Shown here piece after piece: positions 33,541 to 44,479 of a DNA stretch of 64,000 nt (its first letter is position 1; every line of letters starts with the position of its first letter). The translations under genes were made by a program, and so were the position numbers. The stretch is from Anoplopoma fimbria (lineage: Eukaryota > Chordata > Actinopteri > Perciformes > Anoplopomatidae). The stretch is taken from positions 6,494,012-6,558,011 of the forward strand of contig NC_072460.1 in NCBI RefSeq assembly GCF_027596085.1, written 5' to 3'. The notes under the pieces are model-generated. The model was not told where the DNA came from. It made no database searches and saw only the letters and a list, made by a program, of their open reading frames with translations.

Positions 33541-35015
33541 TAATGTGTATTAAAATAAAGTGTATTGGTCTTACCTTGTCTTCCTTTGAGCGTTGTGAAC
33601 TCCACACGATAATGTGTCCTGTGTGCGGAAACAACCTCTTATATTTCCCCCTGGGTGCTTCCTTTGTGATGTCATCAATATCATCAAAGGCATTTTATCT
33701 ATGATCTCACCACATTCCAATGATGACAATCGTGATGTAATAGAGGCACAGTTTTCCTGTTCCTTTTAGAACATTGCTTATTGTTCTATTACTTGTTTAT
33801 TTTCAAATATGACCAGATATTATGGCAACTGGCAAAGCGTGGCTGCCATATTGGATCATGTTTTTTTTTTTCATTTTGAAATCACAATACTTTACATTAA
33901 CATTTACATAAGCACAGCCAGGAGGAAAGAGGTAGAGCTATTTACATGCGTACAAACACTGTATCCTTATAAATTATGTTAGTGTTGTAGCAACTCATAA
34001 TGTAATGAGGTAACAGTTTTGTACATAGTTAAAACTTAAAACATAATAAACCCCAAAAAATATTGAATAATGTAATAAATTCAGCATAGTGTTAAATTTA
34101 GCATAACTACAACAATTATGTTATAATTCAAAAAAATATATACTCTCCTTGTCTTTTTTAAATATCAGTCCTGGCTAATTTTGACTTTCTCTTAGAGTGA
34201 AAAAATAGGAGATTTTTAGCGCCCGGAAGTCGGCTGAGTCCGAAATTCCAACTTCCAGCCTTTTATCGGGGACTGTCGCCAGAGAAACCCAGTTCATAAC
34301 ACTGCAAATATATATATATTGCAATACTTTCATCAGTGGGCCATAGCCTCAATCCCAATAGTCTTTCATCCTTCAGCAATGGATTTAACATACAATATTT
34401 TTAAATTAAAATCTTCAAGATTGCCACTTTACAGCATAGGAACACTTCTAGTTTTACATTACAAAAGTGAAGTCCTTAGTTTAAAGCAACTGGGGTCTCA
34501 TTTTTAAAACGTAAGATCAACATTAAAGGTTTGTTTACTAACAAATGGGTAAATATGCAATTTATTTCATTTTTTGCACAGTGGAAAATAAAAAAATGTT
34601 TTAATATTTTGTCAACTAAAATGTGCGTCACATCCTATTATGTCGCTGTCAAGCGCCTTTCCATGCAGTTGGCTAATGGTTATTTGCAGACCCCGCCCTC
34701 GGTAAACTTTCAATGGAGAAATCCAAAAGTTTGCTGCAGCAAACTGAGCAAGTAAATATATTTTCATGAAGGCCTACACATGCCAGTGTATTTTTTTCTC
34801 CTCTTCATAAGAGTTTGATATTGTTATAACAGGTAAAATGTCATTAATATAAATTTGACACACTAACCATCTTGACAAAAAAAAAGAAAAAAACAATAAC
34901 TTTGCTAATGCAATCAATCTTAAATCTTAAAAATCTTGAACCTTCAATTAAAAATAAATTTATGTTTTATTTAGTAAAGTAGCTTTATACGTTTCCATGT
35001 CTCAAAGTAGGCCAC
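33541..35015. other. AT-rich spacer of unit E
   Basis: Same content as the unit A spacer, including the 18-bp palindrome (about 34726-34743). Small deletions are seen at 33723-33755 relative to A (loss of part of the CATCATCG and AACCCATTC region). No gene is seen. Confidence 0.6.
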
Positions 35016-35507
35016 AAGCTACCTGTGAGTCTACATTTGAATTTAGTGGGAGGAAACCGGAGCACCCGGAGTAAACCCAAAGACATAAAGGAACCTGGCC
35101 AGATGGGATTTGACCCAGGAGCCTTTCTGTGAGCATTCAGTGCTAGCCACTGAGTTGCTGTGAAGGAAATCATAGATGGGGATGTGTGAACTGACTTTCA
35201 CAAGTTGCTGTGAAACCGGAGCACCCGGAGTAAACCCAAAGACATAAAGAACCTGGCCAGATGGGATTTAACCCAGGAGCCTTTCTGTGAGCATTCAGTG
35301 CTAGCCACTGAGTTGCTGTGAAGGAAATCATAGATGGGGATGTGTGAAGTTTTGTGCTTGAAGTGGGCCAGGACTTTCACAAGCTACCTGTGAGTCTACA
35401 TTTTACTTCTTAGTCCTTTTCCCTTGAGCCTTGGATTTAACTGCCGTGGACTGACATTTTTTCCTAAACACTGGATAGTATCGGAAATGGGAGGGAGTGG
35501 GGTGAGC

Positions 35508-36038
35508 TCATTGTTTGGGTAGTGGGGGGTGTGGAGGTTTTTTCCTCCAGGACGCTGGGGGTTGGGCTTGAGATTTGGGTGGTGCTGGGTGCTGACTGTT
35601 TGCTCTTCCGCCACGCCCCGCGGCTTGGGAGATGGGAGGAAGCAAGGCAAGCTGTATATGTGGACTGACGACACTTGAGATTACTGGATATGGGGGGAGT
35701 GGGGTACGCTGAGGATTTGGGTTGCGGAGGGTCGGGCTGGAGATATGGGTGGGGCTGGGTGCGGACTGTCGTCTCTTCAACGCTGTCAGGCCGCTCGGGA
35801 GTTGGGAGTAAACAGAGTGAGATTTGGGCGGAGCGGGGCACAGACTGGATTTGATTCCACGACACTGGAGCTTGATGGAGATGGGAGGGAGGGGTGCGAC
35901 CTTGAAAATCTCCTCGGGTGGAATCTTGGATTTCTTGGAGAGGGGGAAGCAACTGTGCCTTGATATGTACCCAATTTCAACCTCTGATATGTCCTCAGGG
36001 GGAGTTGGGGCCTTTTTTGGAATGGGGGCAATGGGCAC
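35508..36038 (-). CDS. Proline-rich tail ORF, copy F (176 codons)
   Basis: The longest uninterrupted version of the tail frame: PIAPIPKKAPTPPEDISEVE, then LPPISIKLQC, PAPPKSHS, KRRQSAPSPTHISSPT, TPLPPYPV, LPPISQAAG and PAPPKSQAQ. The coil frame overlaps it, one frame off. Whether it is translated is unknown; the motif repetition and length favour former coding. Confidence 0.35.
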   Translation of the reverse strand: MPIAPIPKKAPTPPEDISEVEIGYISRHSCFPLSKKSKIPPEEIFKVAPLPPISIKLQCRGIKSSLCPAPPKSHSVYSQLPSGLTALKRRQSAPSPTHISSPTLRNPNPQRTPLPPYPVISSVVSPHIQLALLPPISQAAGRGGRANSQHPAPPKSQAQPPASWRKKPPHPPLPKQ

Positions 36039-37534
36039 AGCTTTACTCGAATTTGATACTTAATTTCAAGCTTCCTGTGTTTCCTTGTTAGCTGCTCGTT
36101 CTCCTCCTGAACCTTCTTGCACTCCTCCTTGTAAGCCGTGACGAATCCCTGTGACGCCTTCAACAACTTCTCTTTCTCCTTGAGGTCCAACTTACACTGT
36201 AGCAACTTCTGCATCGCGTCCTCTTCCAGCAAATTTTTGTGGCGCTGAAGCTCCTTCTCCAACTCCTGAAGCTCCTTCTGCAACTCCTCCTTCTCCGCCG
36301 CCATCTCCACCGTCATCTCCACCATCTCCGCCATTTTCTTTTCGCCCAGCGCCCGCTCGTTATCGGCTGAAGTCACGCAAGCTTCCAGTGTCTTCCTGCT
36401 TTCCGCCAGCTGCCACTTCACGCATTTCAGCTGTTTACACGCATCGTGGTGCTGCTCCTTAACGCCGACCAGGTCCTCCAACACCGCGTCGGTCTCGCCA
36501 GCCTTGCGTCTAACTTCATCCTGCAGTTCTTGAATCATCTTGTCCTGCAGACTGACTTTCGCCTCAGCGTTCAGCCAGTTCTGATGATCGAGCTCTCTCT
36601 GAGCGATGACTTCTTCGTTCTTATTTTCCAACTCGGCTATCAGATTCTTGAGATGGATTATCTCCTGATCTTTGGAGTTAATAATATTTGTCACCTTGTC
36701 CTCCTTCTCTTCCAGTTTTGTTTTGACTTCATTGTAGTGAATTAGGTTATTTTTCAGCGTAGCTATGATATTCTCCTGACTGCGTTCCTTGTCTTTGTGA
36801 ATACTTTTTCCGTCCTCTATATCTTGCTGCAAACAGGACATCTGGTATTCTTGATTCTTATGGACTTTTAAAAGGTCCGTATTGTCTTTTTTCTGCGCTT
36901 TTATCTCCGCTTTCATGGTACACATTGCTTTCTTTTTAATTTCATTGTCTTCTGCTTGTGTTTTAAGTTCAGCCGTGAGAGCGATGATGTCGTGGTTCAG
37001 ATAATTCGATTTTAGTGTGTAATGATTGGAAATCTTTTTCTCCCTCTTCAACACGCACGTGGCAGTATTGTACAAATCCTCTGCCTGTCTGTTTTTCTCT
37101 TTTATTTCTGCGTTGGCAAGAGTCAGGCAATTCACCTCCCCCGTCAAATTCTTCACCTGCTCATCCAGGCTTCTCTTCTCCACATTAGCCTTTTCCAGTT
37201 CCTTCTCCCCCTGTTCTCGAGCCTTCTCCTCAGTGGCGTATTTGTCCTGCAACTTTGCGTAGTTCCTGTTTTGAAAGTGAAGTTCACTTTCGTACTTGTT
37301 CCCCTTTTGCTTCATCTGTTTCTGGAGTTGCTCTGTTTTCCTGTGGGCGTTCCGTAGCTGACCCTCTAACTTGTCGGTCAGTTCATTCCGTTGGTTTTCC
37401 TGATTAACCCTTTGAGTCCTAGGCCTCAAATTGTCCGCCTGGACTTTTTTGCTTATTTTGACTATAAAAAGGTAAGAAAATGTCTTGTGAGTAATTTCTT
37501 TTGCCCATTTTTTCAGAATACCTTGAACATTCAA
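35786..37534 (-). pseudogene. Coiled-coil gene copy F, 5' end replaced by piggyBac end
   Basis: The coil is open from the piggyBac junction (37407) to 36060 without a break and continues to 35786. The frame also stays open outward into the transposon for about 42 codons, giving a chimeric start MNVQGILKKWAKEITHKTF encoded by the element. The host head (residues before RVNQENQRNEL) lies 4.9 kb away at 42296-42481. The coil carries MTVEMAAEK where others have MAVEMAAEK. Either a truncated pseudogene or, if transcribed from the element, a fusion protein. Confidence 0.7.
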
Positions 37535-40500
37535 TATCTGTCAGTTTTTTACAATTTACTACATGTCATAAATGTGTAATCACAGTTCAAAATGAAGAAA
37601 AACACAAAAACGGATCTGGATTTTAGTGTTTTAGTGAGCAAAAAACACTGCAATCATACATGAATAACTGATTTTTCCATTTCATTTGAAAGGTTGAAGA
37701 GTTTACAACTATTTACAATAAAATATTTGATTCTTGGTCTCTTCAATTTACAAAAACAAGTCATATTATGGTTACTATATACATTCGTTTTTTGGCCAAT
37801 TCTCCACCATTTACAATAACAGGCCATAAATAACAATTTTTGCAAGTTCATTTGAAAGGTTGAAGAGTATAGAACTATTTACAACGAAACATTTCATTCT
37901 TGGTCTCTTAAATTTACAAAAACTGATTATATTATTGTTAGTATTTACAAACATTTATTGGCTAATTCTATTTACAATTCCACGCCTTGATGGTACTGCC
38001 TGAAACAATTCCTGTCTGGCTGCAGACACAGGCCTACAGCGCAGTCCTCACACTGCCAGGCAGTGCTCCTCTGGCAGAGTTTGCAGCGCCGTCGCCCACC
38101 GGTGGCTCTCTTACTCTTCGTCTGTTCATCGCTGGTGGGAACAGGCAGATGGTGGTAGCTCGTCTTCTGAAGCCCATTTCTGTGGTCAACCCCAAGGAGG
38201 TGTGCAGCAAGCTCCTCCTGGAATTGCTGACGGGTCATCGGTCTCACCTGCTGCAGGCTGGCACACTCCTTGTGTATAATGAAGGAGTTGGTCGCAGCGA
38301 TGTCCACCAGATGCTGGAACACAGTGGTGGGCCACCTTGTCGTCTTCCGGTGGACTGAATTTGTCCCAATCATCTGGTCGGATGTATCGACTCCCCCCAT
38401 GTACCTGTTGTATTCGGTTACCGTGGTGGGTCTGGGGATGGAGATATGTTGGTGTGGCCCATCACCCGTCTTCTGCCAACGCTGCACTGTATCCCCACTG
38501 TAAACGGGGTGGATGGTGGAGCACAGGGAGACCTCTCTTGTGTCCATCCACTTCACGAAGAGAAGATCCCTGTCCCTGATCCACCGGATAGTGCCACGTG
38601 GAGACCTTTTCGTTATGGCATTCTCCTGGGTGGTAGGGACACCGACTCTTCCTTGCCTGTATAAGAAGAAGATGGTTACTTTATTATCATTTAATAGTAA
38701 ATGCGGTGGAATTCGGTATCCGGCCTCAGATTTATTTGAGTAAATTGACAAGGCAGGTTGATGTGATCACATCAGAGTTCAGAGGAGAAGAGAGCAAGAA
38801 GTTACAAATGCTCAGTTATATGTTAGTTTGCGTCTTGTGTCCTCCTCTGGCTCCAGGCTTATCTTGCTGTAGATGTTGCAAAGGTTCCTGACGTTGGTCA
38901 GATGAACAAGTAGTCCTTTGTTAGGAATAATTCTATTGAAACAAAATGTATTCTCTTCACTTCCATTTTATCCATATGATACACATCACTAGGAGCAGAT
39001 TGCACATTACCTGTATGTCCCACAAGCTCCGAATCCCTCCTGGCTCAGGTGTCGGTAGAGGAGGGGACTTGTGTAAAAGTTGTCGGTGTACACAATATAA
39101 CCTGACCCCAGGTATCCTCTATCCATCAGTCCGTCAACAACATCGAAGGAGAGCCCCTTCCCTGTGGCCGTCTTGGACTTGCCTGTGTAGAGCTTGAAGT
39201 CCAAGCAAAGTCCGTTTGCTGCAGCAAGCACGAAGAACTTCAGGCCCCACTTCGTAGGCTTTGCCTTCATGTACTGCTTGATACCAAGCCTGGCCTTGGT
39301 CCCAACCATCCTCTCATCAACTGCAATGTGCTGCCTTGGTTGGTAAATTGACTTGCAGTTGATCTGGATCATCTCCATAAGCGGTCTGACACGGTGGAGG
39401 TGATCATAATCATCAGTGCCTTTTTTGGCGTCATTTTCTTCGCTTTGAGCTGGGTCACTCATGTGAATATTCCCTAACACTGCCCTAAATCGGTCTCGGG
39501 TCATGGCGGTGGCGGGGAAAGGGACACTAAATATACTCTGGGTTCTCCAGAAATCTCGTATCTTAGGCAGGTCCAGCACTGACATGTACAGCAACATGCC
39601 AATGAATTTTGTCATCTCCTCCGGCTGGATTTCTTTCCAGAGGAACCTTCTCCCTTTCTCTAGGTTTTTGGCCGCATACTTATTGGTGTTTTGACACAGG
39701 AGAAGCAAAACCGCAGCATCAAAAAAATGAGAGAAAATTTCACCGGGTGGTGGGTTTCCCATACTTAGAGGGGGTTGGACACCTGGGGTGCGTTGGGGGT
39801 TGAATCTCAGCTTTTGAGGGACTCCATAATCTGGCTCAGCCTCCGTCTTCCACCTTTCTTGGTGCTGTGGTGAGCGGCTTCGGTCTCTACTAGTGCCAGC
39901 ATCACCTCCAGCCCCATTGCTCCTCCCTGAACGTCCCTGAGTGACACTGGGGGACTCCTCCTCCACCACACTGTAAAATAAAAACAAGGCATCATACACT
40001 GTACAACCATATAAATATAAATCAGACTTGGTAATGTTACACTATTCTAAAAAAATCACCAAACAAACAAAGAATACGCATAGTTATGTATGATTCAAAC
40101 GTATGCCTAATACATAACTATGCGGTTTGATTTGATCTGATTGGGATCCCCATTAGCAACACACTGGAGTGAGAGCTAAACCATAGATAGTATATTTATA
40201 TGTTTATAAACTATCTATCTATCTAACCCAGTAGCCTGAAAACTACCTTTATGAGTGTAACATATTGTATACCATATATTATATACCATATTCATTCATT
40301 AGTAACAGTTTGAACTAGATAAATCAGTCACTCACAAAAAATATCCCCAAATAGCACCTAGAAACAAATTTTTTTTACTTTACCTTTCTTCACAAGAAGT
40401 CTCTTCTTCCTCAAAGCCGTCTGTGAACCTCAAAGGTGGTCTAATAACTCGGGAAGGTCTTCCTGTTGTCATTTTTATTCAAAATATTTCGCTAGATGCA

Positions 40501-42295
40501 GCTGTTTAGTCAGTTTGTTCAGAGAATGTCTAATATGAGGAGAACTGGCACTCGCGGGTTAGTTCCGGGTTTCCGGACTGGTTGCAGTAATAATCTTTGA
40601 CCATGCGGGGCGCTCGTAGGCGAGTCCAGAATGAATGGGAGCCAACGGGGTTTTATCCTCAGAATCCACTTTTCTCACGATGTAATTTTTTGTCAAGTAA
40701 TTTGAAAGTTGCTATCAAAGGGTGGGGCTAAAATAATAAACTCAGCTGAATATTGCATTTTTTAAGGTCACGTATCTGTTCTAAAAAGGTGTTCAAAAAA
40801 TGCGATGACGTCACACTGTCAGAGGTACTGCTTTACGGCAGTTTCTGAATCACTTCGGCACTTCCTTTTCCCCCAACGTGGAGGTAAGGCTTTTTTTTTT
40901 TGCTTAATGCACTAGTTAGAGTTTTAGTGAGTTAATGTCAAAACAAGAAATGGGCGAATGTTTCACATATGTATGTTACTTACAGAGTGTTTTTTTTTTC
41001 TATCTAGTGCTAGCTGATATCAGCTGGCTGGATGCTGGCTGTCGGCTGATTATCTGCTATGTAGCCTAGCCAATTTATGGTGGCTATTGAAAAGTAAAAG
41101 AACGGTATATGTATTAACATCATTTGATTTACGGATTAATTAATATATTAATTAATATATCAATATAATGATGTTATCGTACTTTTGGTATTATATGTAA
41201 CCCATTTTCTGAAGCCAGGCGTGATACTTAATAATACATTTTGATGACCCTGGTGTGTGCTACATAGCAGCCCAGGTGTGAAATAAAATGCATATTTTTT
41301 TCATTTAAACTTAATATAAAGTTATTTCTAGCCAATTTATGGTGGCTATTAAAAAGTAAAAGAACGGTATATGTATTACCATCATTTGATTTACTTGATT
41401 AATTAATATATTAATTAATATATCAATATAATGATGTTATCGTACTTTGGTATTATATGTAAATTTTATGCGTGATACTTAATAATACATTTTAAAAAGT
41501 AAGCCCAGGTGTGAAATAAAAGCAACATTTAAACTTAATATAAAGTTAGCCATTTTGTAAAATTAGGGGTTAGCTGAGCCAGCTAAATATCAGTACGCAA
41601 AAATAACTTCGACGGAAAGTCCTCCTTAAGATAATGTTTTCCGATGCGCTTCAGCTTCAGATGCCGTCAAGAGGGGTCTCTGGTCGTAATCAGTCGCAAG
41701 TCCGTCCCTGACCAATCAGCATTCATTAGCAGAATGCTAGCGTATACGGCCAACAACGGCCCAAACTGTAAGAAATCGAAAGGACATAAGTACTCACTCA
41801 TTTGACTTTTGAACCATAATCTATATTGAACTTGCGGAATCTACAATAAAATTTGCGATATTTCAACGACAAGCAGGTGAAAGAGGCATAATTAGCCGTT
41901 TAGCCCCATAGACTCCCATTCAATCTGGACTCGCCCGCGATCACCCCCAGTGGATGTCTCATGGAACTACAACCAAAATCGGTACAATGGGGCGTATAGG
42001 GAGTGCCCAGGCTCTTCGTAGACGGGCTCTGGTTTGTTTTCGCTCTACTTCTCCGCTCTGTGTTGTCTGTGTCACTCGCTGTGTGTGTATTCGCTGGAAA
42101 CAAAGGGGCGTCTTCGCGGGCTTCCGCGAGAGGCGGGAGTGAAATTACCGTAATGACACCATGTTGGCACTAAAGTGCAAACTCTCAGCTTTCAGAAACC
42201 ATTGAAATTTTTCCGATAGTGCAAAAACTGACGTCATTACGGTTATCCAAAGAGCGCATGCGCAAACGTGTCGTCGACGCTACATTCGGACTCAA
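37408..42295 (-). mobile_element. piggyBac element, copy 2 (intact transposase), 4.9 kb
   Basis: Left end TTAA|CCCTTTGAGTCC (TTAA 37404-37407); right end CGGACTCAA|CCTATAACG with the same missing bases as copy 1. It carries an intact transposase gene. It differs from copy 1 by lacking the hAT MITE and by a partial internal tandem duplication (41066-41327 repeated in degraded form at 41328-41547). The lost outer right end would probably prevent normal excision. Confidence 0.9.
37972..40472 (-). CDS. piggyBac transposase (PGBD4-like), three exons, intact
   Basis: Predicted exons are 40472-40384 (MTTGRPSRVIRPPL...), 39970-39011 and 38656-37972. All four splice sites fit (AG|GTAAAG, TTTTACAG, CAG|GTAATG, TTATACAG) and keep frame, giving 577 codons, normal for the family. 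The DDE_Tnp_1_7 core shows FIGMLLYMSVLDLPKIRDFW, DERMVGTKARLGIKQYMKAK, YTDNFYTSPLLYRHL and, spliced across exon 2/3, GTYRQGRVGVP. Exon 3 has GGVDTSDQM, completing the three Asp motifs. The C-terminus is a Cys-rich finger (CKLCQRSTAWQCEDCAVGLC) as in piggyBac transposases. Its role is cut-and-paste transposition at TTAA. The intact frame may reflect recent activity, or selection on a domesticated gene; the element's right terminal repeat is damaged, so it could act in trans only. Confidence 0.88.
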
Positions 42296-42481
42296 CCTAT
42301 AACGTTCATTTCCCCACGTACTCCTGTGATAATACATAACGGAAATCTTTTGGCTCAGCTCGTTGTTTTGCTCCGTCAGCCATTTTTCCCGTTCTACCAT
42401 GTAGCTTATCTGGGTCCTAAGTGCCACGCATATGGCTAGTAAGTTTGGGGATTTCACATCATCGTGATGTAATAGAGGCAC
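42296..42481 (-). pseudogene. Coiled-coil gene copy F, 5' fragment
   Basis: Encodes the head VKSPNLLAICVALRTQISYM...GNERYRL of the type II gene, then runs into piggyBac sequence (ending SMVSES). It starts from a GTG codon at the truncated 5' junction. Separated from its coil by the transposon. Confidence 0.8.
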
Positions 42482-43775
42482 ATTGCGTTTGAAAAATAAC
42501 CCATTCTAAGGAACCAGTTCCTGTTCTAGAACATTGCTTATTGTTCTATTGTTTATTTTCAAATATGACCAGATATTATGGCAACTGGCAAAGCGTGGCT
42601 GCCATATTGGATCATGTTTTTTTTTTTCATTTTGAAATCACAATACTTTACATTAACATTTACATAAGCACAGCCAGGAGGAAAGAGGTAGAGCTATTTA
42701 CATGCGTACAAACACTGTATCCTTATAAATTATGTTAGTGTTGTAGCAACTCATAATGTAATGAGGTAACAGTTTTGTACATAGTTAAAACTTAAAACAT
42801 AATAAACCCCCAAAAATATTGAATAATGTAATAAATTCAGCATAGTGTTAAATTTAGCATAACTACAACAATTATATTATAATTCAAAAAAATATATACT
42901 CTCCTTGTCTTTTTTAAATATCAGTCCTGGCTAATTTTGACTTTCTCTTAGAGTGAAAAAATAGGAGATTTTTTAGCGCCCGGAAGTCGGCTGAGTCCGA
43001 AATTCCAACTTCCAGCCTTTTATCGGGGACTGTCGCCAGAGAAACCCAGTTCATAACACTGCAAATATATATATATTGCAATACTTTCATCAGTGGGCCA
43101 TAGCCTCAATCCCAATAGTCTTTCATCCTTCAGCAATGGACTTAACATACAATATTTTTAATTTAAAATCTTCAAGATTGCCACTTTACAGCATAGGAAC
43201 ACTTCTAGTTTTACATTACAAAAGTGAAGTCCTTAGTTTAAAGCAACTGGGGTCTCATTTTTAAAACGTAAGATCAACATTAAAGGTTTGTTTACTAACA
43301 AATGGGTAAATATGCAATTTATTTCATTTTTTGCACAGTGGAAAATAAAAAAATGTTTTAATATTTTGTCAACTAAAATGTGCGTCACATCCTATTATGT
43401 CGCTGTCAAGCGCCTTTCCATGCAGTTGGCTAATGGTTATTTGCAGACCCCGCCCTCGGTAAACTTTCAATGGAGAAATCCAAAAGTTTGCTGCAGCAAA
43501 CTGAGCAAGTAAATATATTTTCATGAAGGCCTACACATGCCAGTGTATTTTCTTTCTCCTCTTCATAAGAGTTTGATATTGTTATAACAGGTAAAATGTC
43601 ATTAATATAAATTTGACACACTAACCATCTTGACAAAAAAGAAAAGAAAAAAACAATAACTTTGCTAATGCAATCAATCTTAAATCTTAAAAATCTTGAA
43701 CCTTCAATTAAAAATAAATTTATGTTTTATTTAGTAAAGTAGCTTTATACGTTTCCATGTCTCAAAGTAGGCCAC
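42482..43775. other. AT-rich spacer of unit F
   Basis: Type II spacer (GGACTTAACATAC, an empty TTAA site comparable with the MITE site of unit B). It includes the 18-bp palindrome. No gene is seen. Confidence 0.6.
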
Positions 43776-44479
43776 AAGCTACCTGTGAGTCTACATTTTA
43801 ATTTAGTGGGAGGAAACCGGAGCACCCGGAGTAAACCCAAAGACATAAAGGAACCTGGCCAGATGGGATTTGACCCAGGAGCCTTTCTGTGAGCATTCAG
43901 TGCTAGCCACTGAGTTGCTGTGAAGGAAATCATAGATGGGGATGTGTGAAGTTTTGTGCTTGAAGTGGGCCAGGACTTTCACAAGCTACCTGTGAGTCTA
44001 CATTTTAATTTAGTGGGAGGAAACCGGAGCACCCGGAGTAAACCCAAAGACATAAAGGAACCTGGCCAGATGGGATTTGACCCAGGACCCTTTCTGTGAG
44101 CATTCAGTGCTAGACACTGAGTTGCTGTGAAGGAAATCATAGATGGGGATGTGTGAAGTTTTGTGCTTGAAGCGGGCCAGGACTTTCACAAGCTACCTGT
44201 GAGTCTACATTTTAATTTAGTGGGAGGAAACCGGAGCACCCGGAGTAAACCCAAAGACATAAAGGAACCTGGCCAGATGGGATTTAACCCAGGAGCCTTT
44301 CTGTGAGCATTCAGTGCTAGCCACTGAGTTGCTGTGAAGGAAATCATAGATGGGGATGTGTGAAGTTTTGTGCTTGAAGTGGGCCAGGACTTTCACAAGC
44401 TACCTGTGAGTCTACATTTTACTTCTTAGTCCTTTTCCCTTGAGCCTTGGATTTAACTGCCGTGGACTGACATTTTTTC

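Larger units (their letters stand above)
30903..35015 (-). repeat. Macrosatellite unit E (type I, no insertion)
   Basis: Fifth unit, with two 207-bp sub-repeats (starts about 30933 and 31139), tail, intact coil gene, damaged 5' exon and AT-rich spacer. It carries type I markers throughout (KRMAEM, KIHKNQ, ISFMVDREKW, GGATTT spacer). Confidence 0.9.
35016..43775 (-). repeat. Macrosatellite unit F (type II, with piggyBac)
   Basis: Sixth unit, with one full 207-bp sub-repeat and one truncated copy (about 35046-35400). The coil is split by piggyBac copy 2 (37408-42295). Net length is about 3.9 kb. It has type II markers and the same transposon site as unit D, without the three hAT insertions found in D. 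Confidence 0.9.
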
